Source: Kiritimatiellales bacterium
GTDB taxonomy: Bacteria > Verrucomicrobiota > Kiritimatiellia > Kiritimatiellales > Pontiellaceae
Assembly (NCBI GenBank): GCA_030588285.1
Contig: JAUUYK010000020.1
Location: forward strand, 1-9,754
DNA length: 9,754 nucleotides
Reading direction: 5' to 3'
Numbering within the stretch: position 1 is the first letter of the stretch; the number at the start of each line of letters is the position of its first letter. Both the position numbers and the translations under genes were made by a program. Under the pieces are notes generated by a model. It had not been told where the DNA came from. It made no database searches and saw only the letters and a list, made by a program, of their open reading frames with translations. Below, one piece after another: positions 1-5,380 of the stretch.

Positions 1-2
1 CG

Positions 3-56
3 AAAGGAATGAGTCATTATCGACACCTCGAAAAGTTAGGATTAGTACGTTTATGA
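3..56 (+). CDS. Possible C-terminal end of intron-encoded protein (partial)
   Basis: An open frame enters from the left edge and ends at TGA 54-56, giving only 17 visible residues ending in HLEKLGLVRL. It is placed where the protein of a group II intron normally stops, in domain IV shortly upstream of domain V; here the stop lies 16 bases before domain V. The position and the absence of another long frame support the call. The tail is too short to show any reverse transcriptase, maturase or endonuclease motif, so the identity is an inference from context. Confidence 0.4.
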   Translation, partial: KGMSHYRHLEKLGLVRL

Positions 57-72
57 TGGAAAGTTTACAGGA

Positions 73-169
73 GAGCCGGATGCGGGAAAACCGCACGTCC
101 GGTTCGACGAGGGGGAGCAGCGGGAAGGGTGTTGCTTACGCAACCGCCGCCCGTTGCTCTCTACTCTAC
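73..169 (+). ncRNA. Group II intron domains V and VI
   Basis: Domain V: 73-80 pairs with 98-105, then GCGG (82-85) pairs with CCGC (91-94) around a GAAAA loop. This is the conserved catalytic-core hairpin with its GAGCC start and GGTTC end. Domain VI: 109-124 pairs with 150-166 over 16 base pairs (a few G-U), interrupted only by bulged A163, the expected branch-point adenosine. Its tip carries a second stem, GTTGC (131-135) with GCAAC (140-144). The RNA ends in TAC. The pairings were traced base by base. Confidence 0.93.
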
Positions 170-214
170 TAGTCATATTTTTCCAACGAATCTATAAACA
201 ACGGTATTTTCACT

Positions 215-244
215 TTGACAGTTAGCTAAATAGCTAACTATAAG
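215..244 (+). promoter_or_regulatory. ars operon promoter
   Basis: A perfect -35 box TTGACA (215-220) and a -10 box TATAAG (239-244) are separated by 18 bp. This is a typical housekeeping-sigma promoter. Transcription should start around 250-253, which is at the ATG of arsR (252), so the arsR message is probably leaderless or nearly so. No Shine-Dalgarno sequence is present before either candidate start codon, in agreement with that. Confidence 0.85.
221..238 (+). promoter_or_regulatory. ArsR operator palindrome
   Basis: GTTAGCTA (221-228), AA, TAGCTAAC (231-238) is a perfect inverted repeat that exactly fills the spacer between the -35 and -10 boxes. ArsR/SmtB dimers bind such AT-rich palindromes at their own promoters. 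Binding here would block RNA polymerase directly, with release when As(III) binds ArsR. The match to ArsR is inferred from the adjacent gene. Confidence 0.85.
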
Positions 245-251
245 AGTGCCC

Positions 252-623
252 ATGGAAACAACCTTGGAAGCCTTGAAGGCACTATCAGACAAAAATCGGA
301 TGCGCGTGGTCGCCGCGTTATGGCGCTTTGACGAGCTCTGTGCCTGTCAAATCACAGAGCTACTCCAGGTGAGCGGGGCAACGGCCTCGCGTCATTTGGG
401 AATCTTGCTGAAGGTAGGCTTAGTAGATAGCCGAAAAGAGGGCCGATGGGTTTACTATACGCTCCGCAAGCCGGAAGGATCGGAACCACTTTTCCACTGG
501 TTGGCGCATTCGCTTTCGGGCGCGGACGAACTCGTGGCAGATTTTCAGGCGTTAAAAAGAATTATAGGAATCACCCGGGAAGACCTCTGCCGCCAACAAC
601 GCGGCGAAGCGTGTTGTCCGTAG
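252..623 (+). CDS. arsR: ArsR-family arsenic-responsive repressor
   Basis: This 123-residue winged-helix repressor of the ArsR/SmtB family is expected to bind the operator just upstream and to leave it when As(III) binds. A metal-site motif ELCAC gives Cys30 and Cys32. It is followed by the helix-turn-helix SGATASRHLGILLKVGLV (about 41-58) and a beta-wing (RKEGRWVYYTL, about 61-71). The third cysteine of the E. coli-type ELCVCDLC motif is replaced by Thr35. Further cysteines lie near the C-terminus (113, 121, 122). ATG 252 is chosen over in-frame GTG 246 because the promoter places the transcript start at about 250-253, and GTG 246 would then lie upstream of the RNA. It is the first gene of the ars operon, 69 bp before acr3. 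Confidence 0.93.
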   Translation: METTLEALKALSDKNRMRVVAALWRFDELCACQITELLQVSGATASRHLGILLKVGLVDSRKEGRWVYYTLRKPEGSEPLFHWLAHSLSGADELVADFQALKRIIGITREDLCRQQRGEACCP

Positions 624-657
624 CGCCGAAAGAGGTCAGAAAGTCAGAAGGTCGGCG
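624..657 (+). repeat. Short direct repeats inside a weak hairpin, arsR-acr3 gap
   Basis: Directly after the arsR stop, CGCCGA (624-629) can pair with TCGGCG (652-657). The loop holds a period-8 direct repeat: GTCAGAAA (635-642), GTCAGAAG (643-650), GTC (651-653). A 6-bp stem with a 22-nt loop and no T-tract is not a convincing terminator. It may be a small intergenic repeat or an mRNA processing site. Confidence 0.4.
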
Positions 658-692
658 ATATTCGACTTTATTAACTCCAAAAAGAGAACGAT

Positions 693-1748
693 ATGAGCAG
701 TGAAAAAAATGACGATTCGGGGATTAGCTTCTTCGAGAAATATTTAACGGTCTGGGTCGTGCTTTGCATGGTCGGCGGTATTTTGATCGGCAAGTTTCTA
801 CCGTCCATTCCGGCCTTTTTGAGTCGGTTGGAAATTGCGCAGGTTTCCATCCCGGTGGCCATTTTGATTTGGATCATGATCTATCCCATGATGATGAAGG
901 TCGATTTTAAGAGCGTGAAGGATGTGGGCAACAATCCGAAGGGGCTCTTCATTACTTGGGTCGTGAACTGGCTGATTAAACCCTTCACCATGTTCGGCAT
1001 TGCGTGGCTCTTTTTCTATGTGGTTTTCAAATCATTTATTCCAGCGGACTTGGCCAAAGAATATTTAGCCGGCGCGGTTTTGCTGGGTGCTGCCCCGTGT
1101 ACGGCCATGGTTTTTGTCTGGAGTCATCTCACGAAAGGCAATCCCGCCTACACCGTGGTGCAGGTTGCTACCAACGATCTGATCATTTTGGTGGCGTTTG
1201 TGCCGATCGTTAAATTGTTGCTCGGCATCGGCGATATTTTCGTGCCGTGGGATACGCTCTTTCTCTCCGTGGTTTTATTTGTGGTTGTTCCGCTGACCGC
1301 CGGCGTATTGACGCGCGGTCACATGCTCAAAACAAAAGGGCAGGACTATTTCGAGAACATCTTTCTGCCAAAGTTTGGAAACATCACGATCATTGGCTTG
1401 CTCCTGACACTCGTCATCATCTTTTCCTTTCAAGGCGAAGTCATTTTGGGAAATCCGTTGCACATTGGCTTAATTGCCATTCCGCTGATGCTGCAAACCG
1501 TGCTGATTTTCTTCATCGCCTACCTCGCGGCAAAAGCACTTAAGTTACCGCACAATATCGCCGCTCCAGCAGGAATGATTGGCGCCTCCAACTTTTTTGA
1601 ATTGGCCGTGGCCGTCGCCATCGCTATCTTTGGAACTAGCTCACCCGTGGCCTTGGTCACCATCGTCGGCGTGCTGGTGGAAGTGCCGATCATGCTCTGG
1701 CTCGTCGGATTCGCTAACCGGACCACCCATTGGTTTAAGGAACGCTAG
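693..1748 (+). CDS. acr3: Acr3-family arsenite efflux permease
   Basis: This inner-membrane carrier of the BART superfamily expels arsenite (and in some members antimonite) from the cytoplasm using the proton-motive force. It has 351 residues, the usual size, with about ten hydrophobic segments. The family signature GAAPCTAMVFVWS carries the conserved Cys136, and GVLVEVP in a late membrane segment carries the conserved Glu329. These match the essential Cys and Glu of characterised Acr3 proteins. The alternative ArsB (12-segment) family does not fit. ATG 693 is preceded by a weak AAGAGA ribosome site. It follows arsR by 69 bp and precedes arsC by 102 bp in the same orientation, so it should be induced by arsenite through ArsR. 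Some databases name this type of protein arsB. Confidence 0.95.
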   Translation: MSSEKNDDSGISFFEKYLTVWVVLCMVGGILIGKFLPSIPAFLSRLEIAQVSIPVAILIWIMIYPMMMKVDFKSVKDVGNNPKGLFITWVVNWLIKPFTMFGIAWLFFYVVFKSFIPADLAKEYLAGAVLLGAAPCTAMVFVWSHLTKGNPAYTVVQVATNDLIILVAFVPIVKLLLGIGDIFVPWDTLFLSVVLFVVVPLTAGVLTRGHMLKTKGQDYFENIFLPKFGNITIIGLLLTLVIIFSFQGEVILGNPLHIGLIAIPLMLQTVLIFFIAYLAAKALKLPHNIAAPAGMIGASNFFELAVAVAIAIFGTSSPVALVTIVGVLVEVPIMLWLVGFANRTTHWFKER

Positions 1749-1771
1749 GTGTGTTTTTACCACGAAGAAGA

Positions 1772-1811
1772 GAAGGTCACGAAGGCGGGAATGGTTGCCT
1801 TCGTGTTCTTC
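1772..1811 (+). repeat. Strong intergenic hairpin between acr3 and arsC
   Basis: CACGAAGGC (1778-1786) pairs perfectly with GCCTTCGTG (1797-1805) around a 10-nt loop. After a 2x2 internal mismatch, GAAG (1772-1775) pairs with CTTC (1808-1811). A further copy of CACGAAG lies at 1761-1767, so this looks like a small repeat element built on that heptamer. No T-tract follows directly, so it is not a standard terminator. It could stabilise the acr3 message or attenuate read-through into arsC. Confidence 0.6.
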
Positions 1812-1850
1812 CGGCCTTCGGGGTTAAATTTTTAATGAAGAGGAAAAGGC

Positions 1851-2336
1851 ATGGCTGAAAAAATTAGTTTATTGTATCTCTGTACCGGAAACTCGTGTCG
1901 TTCGCAAATGGCCGAGGGGTGGACGCATGCGCTGAAGAGCGATGAGATTGAGGTCTACTCCGCCGGAATCGAAACCCACGGGCTCAATCCAAATGCCATC
2001 AAAGTAATGGCCGAAGTGGGGATCGATATCGCCGGACAAAAATCGCAGCACATCGATGAATTCAAAAACACGAAGATCGATTATATCATTACCGTCTGCA
2101 ACCACGCTCATGAAACGTGCCCGTGGTTTCCGATCGACTGTAAGGTCATCCACGTTGGCTTCGACGATCCGCCCAAACTTTCGCCACCCGATGCATCCGA
2201 TGAAGAAAAGCTCGATGGCTTCCGCCGTGTTCGCGACGAAATAAAAACCTTCGTCGAAACGCTACCCGGATTTTTAGAACCCAAACCGGTATCGTTTGAA
2301 ATGCCCGATTGCAGTGGTTGCTCGGGTTGTGGTTAA
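1851..2336 (+). CDS. arsC: Arsenate reductase, thioredoxin-coupled (LMW phosphatase fold)
   Basis: This cytoplasmic enzyme reduces As(V) to As(III), the form exported by Acr3. It resembles the Staphylococcus pI258/Bacillus subtilis class. The phosphate-binding loop CTGNSCRS holds nucleophile Cys11 and Arg17. The relay cysteines Cys83 and Cys90 (VCNHAHETCP) match the Cys82/Cys89 pair of that class, and GFDDPP supplies the general acid Asp105. Electrons would come from thioredoxin. The core ends at about residue 140, as in the family. A roughly 20-residue extension then ends in CSGCSGCG, with three extra cysteines (154, 157, 160) absent from the reference enzymes I recall. A good ribosome site, GAGG at 1840-1843, lies 7 bases before the ATG. 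The downstream barrel gene starts 36 bp after the stop. Confidence 0.95.
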   Translation: MAEKISLLYLCTGNSCRSQMAEGWTHALKSDEIEVYSAGIETHGLNPNAIKVMAEVGIDIAGQKSQHIDEFKNTKIDYIITVCNHAHETCPWFPIDCKVIHVGFDDPPKLSPPDASDEEKLDGFRRVRDEIKTFVETLPGFLEPKPVSFEMPDCSGCSGCG

Positions 2337-2372
2337 TTTATTTAAGAACCGTATAAAAAAGAAGAGGCACGT

Positions 2373-3368
2373 ATGAAAAAAATCGTTCAAATCAGTTTTC
2401 TTATTTTTGGTCTAATAGGTTCGGCCTTCGCCGTCACAAATTCTGCGCCGTCAGATGCTGCCTGTGCGTGTGAGCCTTCCTGTGTGTGCGCTTCGTCTTG
2501 CGGGTGTGAACATCCGCCGCGTGCTCCGGCGGGCGTGATGGGCGACCACGCCCACCATAAAAAGGGCTGGATGGTTTCGTATCGCTACATGGCCATGCAT
2601 ATGGAGGGATTGCGGGATGATGACAGTTCCATCAGCGGCGGAATGTCGAGGCCGCTTGAAATGGATATGCAGATGCATATGGTCGGTGCGATGTATGCGC
2701 CAATCGATCGTTTTACGGTTGCCCTGATGGTGCCCTACGCCATCAAGGATATGAGCATGCTGATGATGGGGGCTCCAGCCTCCACTCATACCGAAGGTCT
2801 TGGCGACGTTAAGCTGGCGGGGATCTACGATCTTTGGAGTTCGAGTGTGCAGCAGGTGCTGCTCAACCTGGCGGTCAGTCTCCCAACGGGATCGATTGAT
2901 GAAGAAAATGCCATAGGCAAGCGATTGGCCTATTCCATGCAGCTGGGTTCGGGGTCATACGGTCTTGTTCCCGCTGTCACCTATACCGGCTTTTCCAAGG
3001 GATGGGGCTGGGGTGCGCAGGGTAAGGCAACGATTCGTCTTCATAAGAATACATACGACTATCGACTCGGAGATCGCTACGATCTGCAAGGTTGGCTGTT
3101 GCGGGATCTGTGCAGTTTGTCGGCCGTTTCTTTACGCCTGAATGGCTGGCATCGCGAAAATATTGATGGAGCCGATCAGGGCATGGTTAGCGCTGCTAAT
3201 CCAAATCGTGTAGCAGCCACGCGTTTGGATCTGCTCGCAGGAATCGACTATCGCAAAGGAGTGGCTCGATTCGCATTTGAAGGTGGTGTTCCACTGTATC
3301 AATATCTCGACGGCCCTCAACTGGAAGGGAAGTGGATGGTATTTGGTAGCGCGCAGTTTTCATTTTAA
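2373..3368 (+). CDS. Outer-membrane beta-barrel protein with Cys-X-Cys cluster, ars-linked
   Basis: This 331-residue exported protein has a signal peptide of about 20 residues (MKKIVQISFL..., cleavage after SAFA). The mature N-terminus carries three evenly spaced Cys-X-Cys pairs (Cys31/33, 37/39, 43/45). A His/Met-rich stretch follows at about 55-107 (GDHAHHKKGWMVSYRYMAMHM and a second Met-rich strand). The remainder shows alternating amphipathic strands rich in Gly and aromatics, with phrases such as LAVSLPTGSID, QLGSGSYGLVPAVTY and GGVPLYQYLDGPQLEGKWM, and a terminal Phe (AQFSF), typical of outer-membrane barrels. I recall similar proteins in proteobacteria annotated only as 'transporter' or as PF13557-like; that assignment is from memory. 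GAGG at 2364-2367 is its ribosome site. Its position 36 bp after arsC implies co-induction by arsenite. A role in binding or passage of As(III) or copper is inferred. Confidence 0.8.
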   Translation: MKKIVQISFLIFGLIGSAFAVTNSAPSDAACACEPSCVCASSCGCEHPPRAPAGVMGDHAHHKKGWMVSYRYMAMHMEGLRDDDSSISGGMSRPLEMDMQMHMVGAMYAPIDRFTVALMVPYAIKDMSMLMMGAPASTHTEGLGDVKLAGIYDLWSSSVQQVLLNLAVSLPTGSIDEENAIGKRLAYSMQLGSGSYGLVPAVTYTGFSKGWGWGAQGKATIRLHKNTYDYRLGDRYDLQGWLLRDLCSLSAVSLRLNGWHRENIDGADQGMVSAANPNRVAATRLDLLAGIDYRKGVARFAFEGGVPLYQYLDGPQLEGKWMVFGSAQFSF

Positions 3369-3443
3369 CCGGCTTTCAGAATCGTAAGCACCTCCCCGCC
3401 GACGATAAAATCGCTCTAAAAAACGCACTTCCGTGAAGAGCCA

Positions 3444-5219
3444 TTATTTTGAAGGATCAGCGACGCGGCCGATGAATAAAATGGTGCCGGTTTTGTTTTC
3501 GCGGATGAGGAAGAGGAAGGGGTGGTTGGCGATAAACTGCGGCGGCATGCTGGTGGTGCGCATACCAACGGCGGTGGCGGCCGCGGCTTCGGTGCCTTCT
3601 TCATTCACTTCCACGAAGGCTTTGTGCACAACGTCGCTGATATAGAGGTCTTTAGTTCCGGCCATGCCTGAAAAGTCGGCCTGCTCTGAAAAGGCGAGTG
3701 GCATGCCCAGTGCGGCGAGCGTCTGGCCTAGTTCAAAGGTTGATTCGAGTTTGAATTTGGGCAGTTGTACCATGACTTTCATCTTGTTGAATTGGAGTTC
3801 GGCGAGATCGTCTAAATTAAAAACCGGCGGTTTATCGGATTCGTTGGGTAGCAGGATGAGCATGGAAAGATTGTTGCCTTCGTAGGGCAGTTCTAGGGCT
3901 TGTAAATTCGAAGTGTGGGCCAGTTTAAAGGGGGCGGTTTGCGACATGGTTGGAACGTCGGTAGTTTCGCCGTTGGCCAGTTTGAACGGGGCGGGGCGGG
4001 TGCGCTCGGTTTTAAACTGGTGCGCCCAGTTTCCTTTGAAGTAGATGGCGTTGGCCAGCACGAGGCGGGTCATGGGATCGAGCATGCCTTGAGGGATCAG
4101 ATCTTTAATCCGGTCGTTCGTCTGATCTTCCACCCATCCGTTGATTTCCTGCCGCGCGCCTTCGGTGTTGGTTTTAAAGTCGACGAGTTTAATTTCGCTC
4201 CCGTAGAACTCCTGGGTCATGGCGAGGTAGTCGGGCAGGAAGGTGTAATCGACCTGTGGCCAGAGCGAGTTGGCGACGCTGAGTTGAACGTGCCCTTTTT
4301 CTTGAACCGCATTGATGGTTTTTCGGAGGTGGGAAAATGCGGGATGGGTGGCGCCTTGTCCACCGAAGTGTAGGGTGGTTTCCATTTGAGTTTCGGTCTC
4401 ACCATGCGCACCGCCATAGACCATGGCGAGGGCGGTGGAGATGGAGTAGGGCGAAAGGATAAGGTTGCCTTCGTGCTCGTCGGAAAGGGTTTGGTAGAGT
4501 TCGGCGGTGAACTGGTTGATCGACTCCGTGGAATCGAAGGCGAGGGCGGTCGATTTGGGGGTTTTCCATTCCAGATTGGTGATTTGCAACGTGGTTTTGC
4601 TGCCGGTCACTTTGTCCTGAATCTCCAGATCTTTGGCGACCCACATGCCGTCCATTTTTTTAATACTTTTAATTTTCAACCGTCGGAGCGGTTTCTTTTT
4701 GGCGTCGAGGGTTTGGACTTCGAGCAACATGCCCATCTTTTTTTCGACCCAGAGGCGCATGGTTCGGTCGGAGCCGGGCACGGGTACATCCACGACATAG
4801 CTTTCCCGGTTAATCTTTTTTTCTTCGTCGATTAGCATGGATCCGGGCCACCATAACACGGAAAAACTGAGGTCGGCCCAGGTGATGCCGGTGCCGAGAA
4901 TATCGGAGGTTGGCGTATTTTGGTCGATGGAAAAGGCGTAGTGAGGCACGTCCTTGTTCCAGGTTATGTTTAGCGTTTCGTTGCCGATGCGATACTGGGC
5001 CGTTGGTGTGTTAGCTCCCCAGTCGAGTTCCATTTCGACGGGCAGGTTGGTTTGGGTGAATCCATTTTTTACGCGAACCTTCAGAGTGCCGGTGAGTTTA
5101 ATCGGATCCGTCGGTAATTTCGTGCGGACATACGCCAGAATATCGTCGGCCGGAATCGGCTCAGAAAATCCACAAAGAGCACCCGAAAATAGAAAAATGG
5201 ACCAGACTAATTTTTTCAT
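3444..5219 (-). CDS. Secreted LolA-like domain / serpin fusion protein
   Basis: This 591-residue protein has two domains. After a signal peptide (about 1-20), residues about 22-222 resemble the LolA-like/outer-membrane lipoprotein-sorting fold: a beta-rich half-barrel with a MRLWVEKKMGMLLEVQTLD strand pair and a MDGMWVAKDLEIQD segment. Residues about 232-590 form a complete serpin, with opening helix NLILSPYSISTALAMVYGGA, the NAIYFKGNWAHQF motif, hinge EEGTEAAAATA and C-terminal HPFLFLIRE...ILFIGRV. The hinge is canonical for inhibitory serpins. By length match to alpha-1-antitrypsin the scissile bond would be Thr556-Ser557, with Arg at P3. It would be secreted to the periplasm or cell surface. 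ATG 5219 is chosen because GGGTGG (5225-5230) lies 5 bases upstream; GTG 5228 would overlap that site. The lipobox-like GALC is not canonical, so a lipoprotein is uncertain. Confidence 0.9.
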   Translation of the reverse strand: MKKLVWSIFLFSGALCGFSEPIPADDILAYVRTKLPTDPIKLTGTLKVRVKNGFTQTNLPVEMELDWGANTPTAQYRIGNETLNITWNKDVPHYAFSIDQNTPTSDILGTGITWADLSFSVLWWPGSMLIDEEKKINRESYVVDVPVPGSDRTMRLWVEKKMGMLLEVQTLDAKKKPLRRLKIKSIKKMDGMWVAKDLEIQDKVTGSKTTLQITNLEWKTPKSTALAFDSTESINQFTAELYQTLSDEHEGNLILSPYSISTALAMVYGGAHGETETQMETTLHFGGQGATHPAFSHLRKTINAVQEKGHVQLSVANSLWPQVDYTFLPDYLAMTQEFYGSEIKLVDFKTNTEGARQEINGWVEDQTNDRIKDLIPQGMLDPMTRLVLANAIYFKGNWAHQFKTERTRPAPFKLANGETTDVPTMSQTAPFKLAHTSNLQALELPYEGNNLSMLILLPNESDKPPVFNLDDLAELQFNKMKVMVQLPKFKLESTFELGQTLAALGMPLAFSEQADFSGMAGTKDLYISDVVHKAFVEVNEEGTEAAAATAVGMRTTSMPPQFIANHPFLFLIRENKTGTILFIGRVADPSK

Positions 5220-5224
5220 TTTTA

Positions 5225-5230
5225 CCACCC
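5225..5230 (-). promoter_or_regulatory. Ribosome binding site deciding the serpin-fusion start
   Basis: On the - strand this reads GGGTGG, 5 bases before ATG 5219. It overlaps the alternative in-frame GTG at 5228, which therefore cannot be the start served by this site. Confidence 0.6.
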
Positions 5231-5276
5231 GCTTTGTTGGCGAACACGGAGATTCTTATCCGTTTTCTCTAAGGTT

Positions 5277-5305
5277 TATTTATTCCTGCTCGTGTAAAAT
5301 TTCAA
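5277..5305 (-). promoter_or_regulatory. Candidate promoter of the serpin-fusion gene
   Basis: On the - strand TTGAAA (5300-5305) and TAAATA (5277-5282) are 17 bp apart in the 161-bp gap between the KAP-LRR stop and the serpin-fusion start. The -10 match is poor (3 of 6), so this is only the best candidate in the gap. No clear terminator is seen downstream of the KAP-LRR gene in the same gap. Confidence 0.25.
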
Positions 5306-5380
5306 AAGATGAAGAATAACAACGGACGCGGGAAATGCAACGAATCCGAACGGCTTTAAATCGGGGCAGGTATGGTTTTA

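Larger units (their letters stand above)
1..169 (+). mobile_element. Group II intron, 3' terminal part
   Basis: This is the 3' end of a self-splicing retroelement. The sequence shows a 33-nt domain V hairpin (73-105), a 3-nt linker, and a domain VI hairpin (109-166) with one unpaired A at 163, seven bases from the predicted intron end at C169 in CTACTCTAC. The upstream part, with the reverse transcriptase/maturase and the 5' splice site, lies outside the window, so it is unknown whether the intron is intact. Intact domains V and VI argue that at least the 3' end is not decayed. The 3' exon starts at about 170 and is non-coding. The intron therefore sits in the intergenic region just upstream of the ars promoter, in the same orientation as the operon. 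Confidence 0.92.

Noticed and set aside
1811..1823. CCGGCCTTCGGGG as a second hairpin or terminator before arsC
   Set aside because: The stem is only about 3 bp and competes with the stronger hairpin at 1772-1811.
3369..3443. Search for a bidirectional terminator between the converging barrel and serpin-fusion genes
   Set aside because: Only a 4-bp stem (CGAT-AAA-ATCG) was found, without a strong GC stem and T-run, so no terminator is called.
3915..4835. Two long + strand open frames (152 and 149 codons) opposite the serpin-fusion gene
   Set aside because: They lie entirely antisense to a clearly recognised protein, show no known motif, and their composition reflects the complementary codons of the real gene.
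5220..5228. Longer start of the serpin fusion at GTG 5228
   Set aside because: This codon overlaps the ribosome site for ATG 5219, and the signal peptide begins naturally at MKKLVW.
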